A stretch of 64,000 nt of DNA from Novipirellula artificiosorum (GTDB lineage: Bacteria; Planctomycetota; Planctomycetia; Pirellulales; Pirellulaceae), in the NCBI RefSeq assembly GCF_007860135.1, contig NZ_SJPV01000012.1, positions 1 through 64,000 on the forward strand, written 5' to 3'. A program made the position numbers and the translations under genes. The notes under the pieces were generated by a model. It did no database searches. It worked only from the letters and a program-made list of their open reading frames with translations, and was not told where the DNA came from. Shown one piece after another: positions 36,186-45,180 of this stretch (its first letter is position 1; each line of letters opens with the position of its first letter).

Positions 36186-38228
36186 ATGCCTCGGCATCTT
36201 TTGCTGCTGATCATCAGTACCCTCTTTTTCTCCTCCTTCCTGTCTGTCGGCGTTGGCGACGCCTTCTCGGACGAGCCCAACTGGTGGATGACTCCGCATC
36301 GCATGCTTCAGACCAATCTGCGAGAAGTCGATGCGACCATGGATACCGATCTGTACGTTCGCGAGGTTCAAGATTTTGGAGCGAACGTCGTGTTGTTTAG
36401 CGTCGGCGGCATCGTTGCAAATTATCCGACCGCATTGCCGTATCATTGGCGAAACACCTACATGGAATCCGACCTCGTCGGAACGGTTCTGCCAAAGCTG
36501 CATGCCGCGAACATCAAAATGATCGGCCGATTCGATTTCAGCAAGATCAATGAACAGTTCGCTGCGAAGCATTCAGATTGGCTCTATGTCAACGAGCAGG
36601 GTCAGAACGTCAACTACAACGGCCAGGTGCACACTTGCTTGATGGGCGGCTACCAACAGGACTACATGTTCAAAATTCTTGACGAGGCCGTGATGAAATA
36701 CCCGCTCGACGGCGTCTTTTTCAATATGATTGGCTTTCCGCAAACGGACTACAGCCGGGTCCATCATGGTGTCTGTCAATGCGAAAACTGCAAGAGCTCA
36801 TTTAAGGCGTTCTGCGGGCTTGACCTGCCAAAGCACGATGGAGACGCCAAGGCTTTGACGAAGCTCAAGGCATGGCAGAGAGCTCAAATCGATGCCCAAT
36901 TCCGCCGAGTTCGCGAGTTGGTGAAGTCGATCCGCCCGAACATCGCGATCTGTACCTATACCGAAGAGCACATCGACGTGATTCGCAAAGAATCGGGCCA
37001 GCCGATTGGCGAAGGGCATTGGGGCAACCTGGAACGTGCCCAATCGACCTTAATGAAGAATCCAACGCGTCAACTCGCAAACGCCTCGAACCATTTCCAC
37101 CAGATGATCTTCCGGCACTCGGGCGTGGCGCCGTACTTGCACACGCGTCGGCTTTGGCAATTGATGATGAGCGGCGCCTGGCTCGACTTTTACTGCATGG
37201 GCCCGCTGCAACGTTTGGAAGATCGGGCGGGGCTTGGCCCGGCCGGCGATGTCTACCGGTTTCACGCGGCGAATGATCAATGGCTTCTCGATACGGAATC
37301 GGCCGCCGACGTGGGGCTTGTTTATCACGCGGGTGAGGACTTCGCAGGTTGGGTACAAATGTTGTCGGAATCGCACGTCCCCTTCGACTTGGTCTCCGTG
37401 ACCGATTCGGAACTCAACCGCTATCAGACCCTTGTTGTCCCACAAAGCGATCGGCTTCACAAAGACGACGCACGGATACTCGACCCCTATGTCGCTCGTG
37501 GCGGCCGACTGTTGCTCAGCGGCAAAGTCCCAGAATCGCTAACTTGTACGGGATCGCCCAAATTGATCAAGACCTGGCCCGAACGTCACTCGATGTACCT
37601 GAAGATCCGCCCGGAAGATAAACAGTTGATCGCATTGGATGCCCTCAAAGATTACGATCTCTCGCATCTTCGCGGTGAATTTCACGAATATGCCCCTGTC
37701 CCGGACAGTCAGACGCTGTTGCGGCTTGTGCACGATGTGACGTACGGCCCGCCCGAAAAATGTTACATCCACAGCATCTCGGATATACCAGGCATGTGGT
37801 ACCGAAAGCACGGACAAGGCGCGGCGCTCGTCCTGCCTTACGAAATTGGCCGCATGTACGCCGAATGGGGTAGTCAAACGCATGCACTCTTGGCTGTCGG
37901 CTCCATCGACCAGCTTTTGAAGACGCCGCGTCGTGCCAGCGTGGAGACGTCGCCGCTGGTCGAAGTGACTCACCGGCGAGATCGCGAAGGGCGATTCGAA
38001 TGGGTTGGTCTCTTGAACCATACCGGGCAACTGGCCGCCTCCATCCACGCACCCGTGCCCATCCCTAACGTGACGGTTCACTTGAAGACGTCCGATCGCG
38101 TAAAGCAGATTCGCGGTTTGACCGACGGCTCTGCTCTGCAGCATCACCAAGAACCCAACGGACAAGAAACGATCACCCTTCCGCAGCTCAACGAGTTTGA
38201 GATCGTGCTAGTCGAGTACGCGGACTGA
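36186..38228 (+). CDS. Secreted GHL6-type putative glycosidase with beta-galactosidase trimerisation-like domain
   Basis: Start at ATG 36186, which gives a clean signal peptide (HLLLLIISTLFFSSFLSVG) and follows GGAAAGGA; the frame is open to 36123. 680 residues. Residues about 30-330 form a TIM-barrel of the hypothetical glycosyl hydrolase 6 / GH42-like group (DFGANVVLFSVGGI, KMIGRFDFSKI, GVFFNMIGFPQTDY). CQCENCKSSF looks like a Zn-binding Cys cluster typical of GH42-type enzymes. Residues 350-560 read as a class-I glutamine-amidotransferase-like trimerisation domain (YQTLVVPQSDRLHKDDARIL). The substrate is unknown. The gene ends two bases before the convergent DUF3565 gene. Confidence 0.78.
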   Translation: MPRHLLLLIISTLFFSSFLSVGVGDAFSDEPNWWMTPHRMLQTNLREVDATMDTDLYVREVQDFGANVVLFSVGGIVANYPTALPYHWRNTYMESDLVGTVLPKLHAANIKMIGRFDFSKINEQFAAKHSDWLYVNEQGQNVNYNGQVHTCLMGGYQQDYMFKILDEAVMKYPLDGVFFNMIGFPQTDYSRVHHGVCQCENCKSSFKAFCGLDLPKHDGDAKALTKLKAWQRAQIDAQFRRVRELVKSIRPNIAICTYTEEHIDVIRKESGQPIGEGHWGNLERAQSTLMKNPTRQLANASNHFHQMIFRHSGVAPYLHTRRLWQLMMSGAWLDFYCMGPLQRLEDRAGLGPAGDVYRFHAANDQWLLDTESAADVGLVYHAGEDFAGWVQMLSESHVPFDLVSVTDSELNRYQTLVVPQSDRLHKDDARILDPYVARGGRLLLSGKVPESLTCTGSPKLIKTWPERHSMYLKIRPEDKQLIALDALKDYDLSHLRGEFHEYAPVPDSQTLLRLVHDVTYGPPEKCYIHSISDIPGMWYRKHGQGAALVLPYEIGRMYAEWGSQTHALLAVGSIDQLLKTPRRASVETSPLVEVTHRRDREGRFEWVGLLNHTGQLAASIHAPVPIPNVTVHLKTSDRVKQIRGLTDGSALQHHQEPNGQETITLPQLNEFEIVLVEYAD

Positions 38229-38230
38229 AA

Positions 38231-38818
38231 TCAGGACATGATGCGGGCGGCCGCTGCGAGCATCGCATGCCCCAGGAACGCATGGTCATCGTCAACCGAA
38301 AAGGCGCCCTTCAAACGACGAAACGTCATGGGGTCCACGCCCTCGATCTTGATCGATCGATAAAAAACTTGAGAGTGATCGCCGTCAACGATTTGATCGC
38401 CGAGCTTCGCCTTGTTCTGTTCATGACCGTCGACGATCCTTCCGATTTCCGTTTTCTCAATCGCTTCCTTGTCGAAGGAACGATAGCCAAGGTAGAGTGC
38501 AATGAGGAACAGAACTGCTAAACAAACGAGCAAGACAAGACCGATCCGTGTATTCGGTTTGCGTATGGAAATCCGCCTTTTCTCGAGTTCAAAATCTTCA
38601 GACTTCCTCGACTGGTCATCTTTCGCTGCATGCTCATCACATTTTTTGCAGTCCAGTAAGTAGCCAATCATCGCACCCCGACCAACGGCGGTCGTCACCC
38701 ACGTCCGATTCATCCAGGGTGGATCGTGGCGCACGTGTTGATTGTGACCACACGCAAGCCTGGCAACCCAGTGGGCGTCGTCGTCACGATGGTATCCCAC
38801 AATCGGCTGCTGCATCAT
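38231..38818 (-). CDS. DUF3565 domain membrane protein with DKNYY-like C-terminus
   Basis: 195 residues. Residues 1-65 match DUF3565: GYHRDDDAHWVARLACGHNQ, HDPPW, then LDCKKCDE. C23, C57 and C60 with His residues may bind Zn. In most bacteria DUF3565 is a stand-alone protein of 60-100 residues. Here a charged linker, a transmembrane helix (IGLVLLVCLAVLFLIALYL, 92-110) and a domain resembling a DKNYY repeat (VFYRSIKIEGVDPMTFRRL) follow, so the Zn-like part is cytoplasmic and the C-terminus external, or the reverse. Two ATG codons in tandem start it, with AAGG upstream. Function unknown. Confidence 0.7.
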   Translation of the reverse strand: MMQQPIVGYHRDDDAHWVARLACGHNQHVRHDPPWMNRTWVTTAVGRGAMIGYLLDCKKCDEHAAKDDQSRKSEDFELEKRRISIRKPNTRIGLVLLVCLAVLFLIALYLGYRSFDKEAIEKTEIGRIVDGHEQNKAKLGDQIVDGDHSQVFYRSIKIEGVDPMTFRRLKGAFSVDDDHAFLGHAMLAAAARIMS

Positions 38819-39154
38819 CTTGCCTTGTTAAAAAGTGCGTGAGTTATCTCGGTTGTAACGATACTCGCAGTGAGCGTGGGGCTGGGCAAGGCTGAGTCAG
38901 AGCTTGTCACGTCGCGGGCTGGCTTGTCGTGCCATTCTTGAACGACCCGAATTAACACAACTGGGGTTGCGTAAAACAGGACAGACAATAAAATCGCACT
39001 ATTGAGACTGATTCTCAGTAGCGATTAGAAGCCTTGCCAAGTGGGATCGGGTGGGAAAACAACCTGCTTTTCCTGTTTTTCGACTCACCGAAACATCACG
39101 GGCCGACAGCGTGATCGCTTTTTCGAACAGCCCCCTAAGCTGGATACCAAAGAG
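38819..39154. other. Intergenic region upstream of the DUF1559 gene
   Basis: 336 bases. The only structure noted is a short palindrome, TGAGACTGATTCTCA, at 39003-39017. The open frame that joins the DUF1559 gene from 39041 is not homologous to the family before ATG 39155. Confidence 0.4.
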
Positions 39155-40192
39155 ATGCCCCTCCAGAGATTTAGAGTGAATCGTCCCGCGTTTACCCTCG
39201 TCGAATTGCTCGTCGTGATCGCCATCATCGGCGTCCTCGTCGGTTTGCTGCTGCCGGCGGTCCAAGCGGCACGCGAAGCGGCGCGGCGGATGAGTTGCTC
39301 CAACAATGTCAAACAAGTCATGCTGGCGATGCACACCTATCATGCCAGTTTCAATCAATTCCCGTCCGGTGGGCTGTACCACACGCAGCGACCCGACGTT
39401 TCTTGGTCTCTCCAAGCTCGTATTCTGCCTCATCTCGAACAATCGGGGTTGACCGATTTGATCGATTGGTCGCTGCCCTATGGGGCTCAGGGGGAAGTGG
39501 CCCGAGTCCGTGTTCCCACCTACCTCTGCCCAAGTGATCCAAAGGATCAACCACGCCCCGATCCCTCCCCCAGCGATCCAAACTTTGCTCACTATCCGTT
39601 GACCTATGCGGTCAATATGGGGGAATGGTTCCTCTACGACCCCGTCGGTAAGACAGCCGGAACGGGGCTGGTTTTTCCGAACAGTAAAACGGGATTCCGC
39701 GACGTGCTCGACGGCTCGAGCAACACACTTGCCTTCGCTGAGGTCAAAGCCTTCACTCCCTATCTGCGAGATGGACTGGCGCCCTCGGTGCTCGGGGTCG
39801 CGGCACCGCAGACCCCCGCGACCGTATTGACTTACGCTGGAAATTTCAAAACAAATTCGGGGCATACGGAATGGACCGATTCTCGCGTCCATCAAACCGG
39901 TTTCACAACGACTTTCGTACCAAACACCAAAGTCATCTACACCTTCGATGGAGCACCGTATGACGTTGACTTCAACTCCTCTCGTGAGGGCAAAACGATC
40001 ACGGCGCCCACCTATGCCGCGGTCACTTCACGCAGCTATCATGTCGGGGGTGTTCAAGTGGGGATGGTGGATGGCTCGGTGCAGTTCCACAGCGAGTCAA
40101 TCGACAGGACTCTTTGGCGCTCGTTAGGAACACGAGCGGGCCATGAAGTAACCGCTTCGAATCGCTCCTTGGCGGGAACCGAGTACCGATAG
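39155..40192 (+). CDS. DUF1559 prepilin-like protein
   Basis: 345 residues from ATG 39155. Type IV prepilin signal: basic leader RFRVNRPA then FTLVELLVVIAIIGVLVGLL, a hydrophobic helix with conserved Glu at +5; the usual Gly at -1 is Ala here. The DUF1559 body follows (LLPAVQAAREAARRMSCSNN, then HVGGVQVGMVDGSVQFHSES near the C-terminus, the H-X9-DG signature). These pseudopilin-like proteins are present in many dozens of copies in planctomycetes and probably decorate the surface or serve fibre-mediated uptake. It is a single gene, convergent with the glucoamylase pseudogene. Confidence 0.92.
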   Translation: MPLQRFRVNRPAFTLVELLVVIAIIGVLVGLLLPAVQAAREAARRMSCSNNVKQVMLAMHTYHASFNQFPSGGLYHTQRPDVSWSLQARILPHLEQSGLTDLIDWSLPYGAQGEVARVRVPTYLCPSDPKDQPRPDPSPSDPNFAHYPLTYAVNMGEWFLYDPVGKTAGTGLVFPNSKTGFRDVLDGSSNTLAFAEVKAFTPYLRDGLAPSVLGVAAPQTPATVLTYAGNFKTNSGHTEWTDSRVHQTGFTTTFVPNTKVIYTFDGAPYDVDFNSSREGKTITAPTYAAVTSRSYHVGGVQVGMVDGSVQFHSESIDRTLWRSLGTRAGHEVTASNRSLAGTEYR

Positions 40193-40203
40193 CGTCACTA
40201 GTG

Positions 40204-41101
40204 TCAATGCCCTTCGCCACCCTTCGGTGTCTGCGGCAGCGTTTTCGGATCACTGTGTTTCCAACCGATCGCGTGAAGCATCGGATCGATCTCAGGATTC
40301 GACATAAACAGTCGCCAGCATAGCCCCGACCGGTAGTTTTCAATCATACACACGATCGAAGTATTGGCGGACCGTCAACAACCCTTGAACCAAAAACGAC
40401 GTCTCGACCAAATCACCTCCGTCGTCGGCATGGATCCCATTCTTGCGCGCAAACGGAATCGTCGCTCCGGTCCTGCCGTTGACCCAGTGAGCCCACGCGC
40501 CGTGGTAACGAGGCGTTTTGTCTTCCAAGAACCGAACCGTTTTCAGAATCCTCTCGGCAGATTGTGCTCGAGTGACGAAACCTCGCTCCGCGCCCACAAC
40601 GATCGCCATCAACCCAAAACCTGACCCGCCGATCGTACAGGTGTCTCCGCTTGTGTTCCGTTCCCGCGCCAACCCACTGACGGGATGACCAAAATTCCAG
40701 AAGTACCGAAAGGTGGCTTCCTGCACCGATTCGAGCAACTCATCATCGCTCATCGGTCGTGTCCGAGCCGAAACGATCGGCGCCCTGACCATGGAATCTC
40801 CTGCCGGCACGACTCGATAGAATCGCTGCACAGGGTTCTGTCCCAAGAAGTCGCTATAGACATTCACGCGGTGGGGTGTCTCGTTGATCTTTTCAAACGC
40901 CCCGTCGGGTTTCTCCGACCGGTAGATGTCAAACAGGTTTCCTGGCAGTCCGTCGGATTCCCATTCGATGTCAATTCGACTGTCATGACCGGTGGCATTG
41001 ACCCTGAGTGCTTGTGCGCAGGCCACATCCAACGCCAGAACAATCCAAATCCCTCCTACAAGTTTTTGTAACACTCTGACGTGATCGCTCCAGTTTGGCA
41101 T
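40204..41101 (-). pseudogene. Glucoamylase-family (PF10091) gene with internal deletion and frameshift
   Basis: The first frame (41101-40340) encodes a signal peptide, an FN3-like domain (about 30-105) and the N-terminal part of the glucoamylase domain (EATFRYFWNFGHPVSGLARE, GGSGFGLMAIVVGAERG, GAWAHWVNGRTG). It stops abruptly after VRQYFDRVYD. In another frame the sequence goes straight on with MIENYRSGLCWRLFM (from 40347 to the stop at 40204), which is the C-terminal block of the same family (normally IVVMIENYRTGLLW). The central part of roughly 200-250 residues, including most of the barrel, is missing, and the join is out of frame. The product cannot be functional. It is the last element in the direction of the ureido-type operon, 88 bases after its stop. 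Confidence 0.8.
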
Positions 41102-41189
41102 CTCGTTGACTCCGCTAAAGCATTTTCTAAGTTATAAGCTAGGTTCTCACGCACAAGGAAAAGGCATCGCGGAGAACGCGAAGGAGCCA

Positions 41190-41933
41190 CTATTTTTCGA
41201 CCGGTAAGAACCGGTTCAGTACTGCGATCGCTTCGCTCAGCGTCATAATTCGTGCGTACCGATCCCGAAGCGTTGCCAGAGATGCGTTGTGAAGTTCCGG
41301 CGTCACCGTCGCACAGCAATCCTCGACAACGGTGACGAGGTACCCGAGGTCACAAGCATCCCGGACCGTGGTTTCGACACACTCGTTCGTGTACACGCCC
41401 ACAATGAATAGCGATTCAATACCAAGGTTCTTCAACACGTAATGCAAATTGGTTGATGAGAAAACACCACTGGCCGTCTTGTTGATGATGATCTCATCAC
41501 GTTCCGGAAGCGGAGCGACCCTTTCAATAAAATCCGCTTCGCGCGATCCAGGCGGCGCCAGCAATCCCAATCGTCGATGTCCTTTTCCACGATCTCGGCC
41601 ATCGCGAGTTAAAGATTGGATCCGTGTGTGGATCACTTCCAAGTGATGGCTGCGGAATGAATCCTGCAACTGTCGCGTGTTGGGCAGCACCATCGATTCA
41701 AGACGATCAAAATAGTAGCGCTGTGCTTCAAGCGATACACCACTTCGCTCAGCATCACGAAAGACTCCGTGACCGGGGGCCGCGTCAAGGTACTGCATGT
41801 CAATGCAAAGTAATGCGGTGCTGCGGTGAACCAGAAAATCTCGGTGAGCCGGATTGTCGATGAAGGATTCGTGATACGCATCTCTGAGCGGATCAAGGTG
41901 TTCAGCTAATTCATCGTCGTGATCGTCTGTCAT
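41190..41933 (-). CDS. Isochorismatase-fold cysteine hydrolase (carbamoylsarcosine amidase/RutB-like)
   Basis: 247 residues from ATG 41933 (an ATG at 41969 would overlap the upstream gene). The catalytic triad is complete: D45 (LLCIDMQ), K152 (IIINKTASGVF) and C185 (GVYTNECVETTVRDACDLGY). The family includes nicotinamidase, N-carbamoylsarcosine amidase and ureidoacrylate amidohydrolase; the TNECVETTVRDA block is typical of the carbamoyl-/ureido-cleaving and related amidases. A 40-residue acidic N-terminal extension is unusual. It is the last intact gene of the operon, 25 bases after the M20 carbamoylase, which supports an N-carbamoyl or amide substrate. Confidence 0.88.
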   Translation of the reverse strand: MTDDHDDELAEHLDPLRDAYHESFIDNPAHRDFLVHRSTALLCIDMQYLDAAPGHGVFRDAERSGVSLEAQRYYFDRLESMVLPNTRQLQDSFRSHHLEVIHTRIQSLTRDGRDRGKGHRRLGLLAPPGSREADFIERVAPLPERDEIIINKTASGVFSSTNLHYVLKNLGIESLFIVGVYTNECVETTVRDACDLGYLVTVVEDCCATVTPELHNASLATLRDRYARIMTLSEAIAVLNRFLPVEK

Positions 41934-41958
41934 GTAACTGTTGTTTCCGGTGATCGTA

Positions 41959-43197
41959 CTACAAGTCATCCGCTAAACCAATCAAAGTGTTGAGCATCAC
42001 GTTTGCTCCCGCCCCAATGTCTGCCCATGCGGTCCATTCGGCTGGCGAATGGCTCTGCCCGTTTTTACTGGGGACAAAGACCATACCGACCGGCACCATC
42101 CTACCCATAATCTGTGCGTCATGGGCCGCGCCGCTGGGCATGGCAAGGAAATCGATCCCAAGCTTATTGGCTTGCTCCATCAGCTCATGAACCACAACCT
42201 CGCTACAACCGACCGGTGCAAGGTAGCTTTTCTGCTCAAACTCGAACATCAAATTGCGTCGTCGTGCGATGGCGGAAAGTGCCTTGCGAAACGCAGACGA
42301 CAAGTCATCGAGAATCACCTCGGATGTGTCACGGACGTCCAAGGAGAACTCGACCAGCCCGGGGACCGTGTTGGCGGCACCGGGTAAGATCTGGGCTTTG
42401 CCAATCGTTGCTCGACTCCGCTGGCTACCATTTTCTTCAAGAATTCGCGGAACTTCATGAGCGAAATCGGCCAGCCCCATGAAAGCATCGTTGCGCATTT
42501 CCATTGGCGTCGTACCCGCATGATTCGCCTCGCCTCGAAGCCACACCGACCAGCTGAACAATCCTGTGATCTCGTCCACGATACCAAGCGATTTGTGCAC
42601 CCGGTCCAACACCGGTCCTTGTTCGATATGCAATTCCAGATAACTGGCGATCGATTCCGGGTCACGAGCAGCATCGAGCGCAGCCATCGGGTCATAATCA
42701 TGACGGCGCAGTTCGTCCTGCAGCAGCACCCCATCCAAATCTTTCATGGTTGCCAATCGCTCGGGATTGATGTGTCCGCACAACGATTGCGATCCAAACA
42801 TGCCACCGAAACGACCTTCTTCATCGCTGAATGCAATCAGTTCGAGCGTCCGTTTTAGTTGCCGCCCTTCCTCTTTCAACCGACGCAAGCACTCCAATCC
42901 CACGACAACGCCAAGCGTTCCGTCGAGTGCTCCGGCGCAGGGGACGGTGTCAATGTGCGACCCCACCATCACGCGAGGCTGATCGGTCGATCCTTCGAGC
43001 ACTCCCGACACGTTGACCGCACCATCAACCGCATGTTCCAAGTCCGCAGCGACAATGCGGTCGCTAAGCCAACGTTTGGCTTCGATATCGGCATCGGTAA
43101 ACGCCATCCGATAGATGCCACGGTCTTCCTTGTTTCGCCCAATTTCTGCGAGCGTCAGAATGTCGGATTTGATTCGTTCCAGATTGACTTGCAGCAT
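41959..43197 (-). CDS. M20-family carbamoylase / allantoate amidohydrolase
   Basis: 412 residues from ATG 43197, four bases after the amidotransferase stop. Binuclear metal site complete: VGSHIDTVP (H81), GALDGTLG (D92), FSDEEGRF (E126, E127), LELHIEQGPVLD (His) and the last ligand in NGQSHSPAEW. Dimerisation/lid domain in the middle (AGTTPMEMRNDAF). Members hydrolyse N-carbamoyl-L-amino acids, beta-ureidopropionate or allantoate, releasing NH3 and CO2. SGAAHDAQ near the end (usually SGAGHDA) is a substrate-site block. Its company (carbamoyltransferase homologue, amidotransferase, ureido-amidase, Dur3-like transporter) supports a ureido substrate; which one cannot be told. Confidence 0.9.
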   Translation of the reverse strand: MLQVNLERIKSDILTLAEIGRNKEDRGIYRMAFTDADIEAKRWLSDRIVAADLEHAVDGAVNVSGVLEGSTDQPRVMVGSHIDTVPCAGALDGTLGVVVGLECLRRLKEEGRQLKRTLELIAFSDEEGRFGGMFGSQSLCGHINPERLATMKDLDGVLLQDELRRHDYDPMAALDAARDPESIASYLELHIEQGPVLDRVHKSLGIVDEITGLFSWSVWLRGEANHAGTTPMEMRNDAFMGLADFAHEVPRILEENGSQRSRATIGKAQILPGAANTVPGLVEFSLDVRDTSEVILDDLSSAFRKALSAIARRRNLMFEFEQKSYLAPVGCSEVVVHELMEQANKLGIDFLAMPSGAAHDAQIMGRMVPVGMVFVPSKNGQSHSPAEWTAWADIGAGANVMLNTLIGLADDL

Positions 43198-43201
43198 TGG
43201 A

Positions 43202-45121
43202 TCAATCCACCGCCGGAAGCGGCAGCCCCTCGACATATTGGCCATGCAACATGTGCAGTTGCAACGTGTGGTTCATCACAATGTCGTTTCGCCGAGCAAT
43301 CGTACCATCCGTCTCTTTCCAGGCGGCGTCAATGAACGCGTCAAGGACACCCCGGTCAAAGAAACCAACCGCATGCACCCGATCCTCCGTCAACCAGTGA
43401 TCGATCATCTCTTGCACCGCACTTCGCTTCTCCGGATCGGTGTGAGCCGGTGGCGCCATAAAGGCAAACTTTTTTCTTTCATACAATTCACGCGGCAACA
43501 CATTCACCATCGCTTCCCGCAGGACCCATTTTTCAATCCCATCACGAATCCGCACCTCGGGAGGGATCGTGACCGCATACTCAGCAACATGATGATCGAG
43601 AAACGCCGGTCGGGCTTCCATGCTGTTCGCCATGTCCATGCGGTCGCCTCCCCACGTCAAGATTTGACCTTCCAGCATGGTTTTGCTCCAAGTGTACTGT
43701 GAAATGTCCAACCGATGCCGCCCCCGAACTTGATCGGGATCGATGGCTGCGACGACTGCCGCAACGGGGTCGTATTCGTTGAGCAAATCTCGCATTTCGG
43801 CCGACAAAAGCGGACGGACGCGGTCGAGTGTCATCATCCACGGCTGGATCCATGACGGCGTGAATCCACACAGGTCTTGCCAGGCGGGGTGTTTCAAATC
43901 GTCTTCCGCCAGGATCGCACCCGCGAACAATCCACCTTCATCATCACGTCCGAGCCAATCGCGTTTGAAGAACGGATAGCCACCAAACAGCTCGTCGGAT
44001 CCTTCCCCGGTGATGACTGCCTTGTAGTTGCACGCACGGACTCGCCGACTCATGTGCCACTTCGCGACCGCCAAGGTGTTGTAGAACGTTCGCTCAGCGT
44101 GCCACGTCGCGCGTTCAAAAGCGGGGCCATACAGTTCCTTCTCCGTTAAAAGCAGCAGCTCCTGTTCGGCGCCCGTTCGCTTGGCCATCAATTTGGCGAT
44201 GTGTGACTCATCGTACTCCGCATTGTCGAACGCGATCGTAAACGCCTTGACAGGTGACTGTTGTAGCGTCGTGGCCAAACCGAGGATCGAACAGCTGTCG
44301 ATCCCACCGGACAAATAGCACCCGACCGGCACATCCGCTTCAAGCCGCGTGGCGACCGCGTCGATCAACCGATCTTGGACTCCCTGCACGTATTCCGCTG
44401 GATCTGGATTCGGATCGTGCGACGTCGGAAAGCTGAAATCCCACCAACGTTGCGTTTCCACTTCGATCCGGCCATCTCGGAGACTCGCAATCAGCAGATG
44501 GTCGGGCTTGAGCGCGAGAACGCCCTCAAATGCGGTCGTTCCCGGGACCATCACCTGCATCATTTGATGGAGCGCCGCTTTGGGACACAATTTCGCTGGC
44601 ACATCGGGATGCTTCAAAATCGATTTGACTTCGGATCCATAAACGATCCCATTGTCATTGACTGCATAGTACAGCGGTTTGACCCCAAAACGGTCTCGAA
44701 TCAGAACCAGACGTTGCTTCACGTTGTCATACAAAACGATCGCAAATTCACCGCGTAGCTTCTCGACGAACGATAATCCGTCGCGCAGGTACATCGGCAA
44801 GGTGATCGCACTATCGCTTTTTCCGCTGCAGTCCAGCTTCTGGCAGGCCAACTGCGTGCGTTCCCTTTTGTAGCCGTACAATTCACCATTGACCGTGACG
44901 GCATAATCGCCATCGGAGGATGCGATTGGCTGGTGGCCGTGGTCAAGACCAACGATCGACAACCGCGTATGCCCAAGTGCAACGCCTTGATCAAGATAGA
45001 ATCGGCTACCGCGATCATCTGGACCGCGGTGATCCAAAACATCCAGCATTCGATCGAGCGTGAATCGCAGTTCACGCTCGTTAGTCCGTGACGGATTCCA
45101 AAATCCGGTAATACCACACAT
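43202..45121 (-). CDS. Asparagine-synthetase-like glutamine amidotransferase
   Basis: 639 residues. Ntn glutaminase domain with catalytic Cys2 (MCGITGFWN), HRGPDDRG (31-38), R53/LSIVGLD and NGELYGYK. ATP-pyrophosphatase synthetase domain with SGGIDS (271-276), EGSDELFGGYPFF and RPAFLDHHVAEYA. Both active sites look complete, so glutamine-dependent amidation of a carboxylate through an acyl-adenylate is expected. The family covers asparagine synthetases and amidotransferases with other substrates. Being encoded between a carbamoyltransferase homologue and a carbamoylase with 59 and 4 bases of spacing argues for a pathway-specific role, not housekeeping asparagine synthesis. Confidence 0.9.
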   Translation of the reverse strand: MCGITGFWNPSRTNERELRFTLDRMLDVLDHRGPDDRGSRFYLDQGVALGHTRLSIVGLDHGHQPIASSDGDYAVTVNGELYGYKRERTQLACQKLDCSGKSDSAITLPMYLRDGLSFVEKLRGEFAIVLYDNVKQRLVLIRDRFGVKPLYYAVNDNGIVYGSEVKSILKHPDVPAKLCPKAALHQMMQVMVPGTTAFEGVLALKPDHLLIASLRDGRIEVETQRWWDFSFPTSHDPNPDPAEYVQGVQDRLIDAVATRLEADVPVGCYLSGGIDSCSILGLATTLQQSPVKAFTIAFDNAEYDESHIAKLMAKRTGAEQELLLLTEKELYGPAFERATWHAERTFYNTLAVAKWHMSRRVRACNYKAVITGEGSDELFGGYPFFKRDWLGRDDEGGLFAGAILAEDDLKHPAWQDLCGFTPSWIQPWMMTLDRVRPLLSAEMRDLLNEYDPVAAVVAAIDPDQVRGRHRLDISQYTWSKTMLEGQILTWGGDRMDMANSMEARPAFLDHHVAEYAVTIPPEVRIRDGIEKWVLREAMVNVLPRELYERKKFAFMAPPAHTDPEKRSAVQEMIDHWLTEDRVHAVGFFDRGVLDAFIDAAWKETDGTIARRNDIVMNHTLQLHMLHGQYVEGLPLPAVD

Positions 45122-45180
45122 GAGAAGTTTACAACGTAAGAAAGTGAACGGTGAAAGAAGATGCCAAGCGAGCCGAAAGG

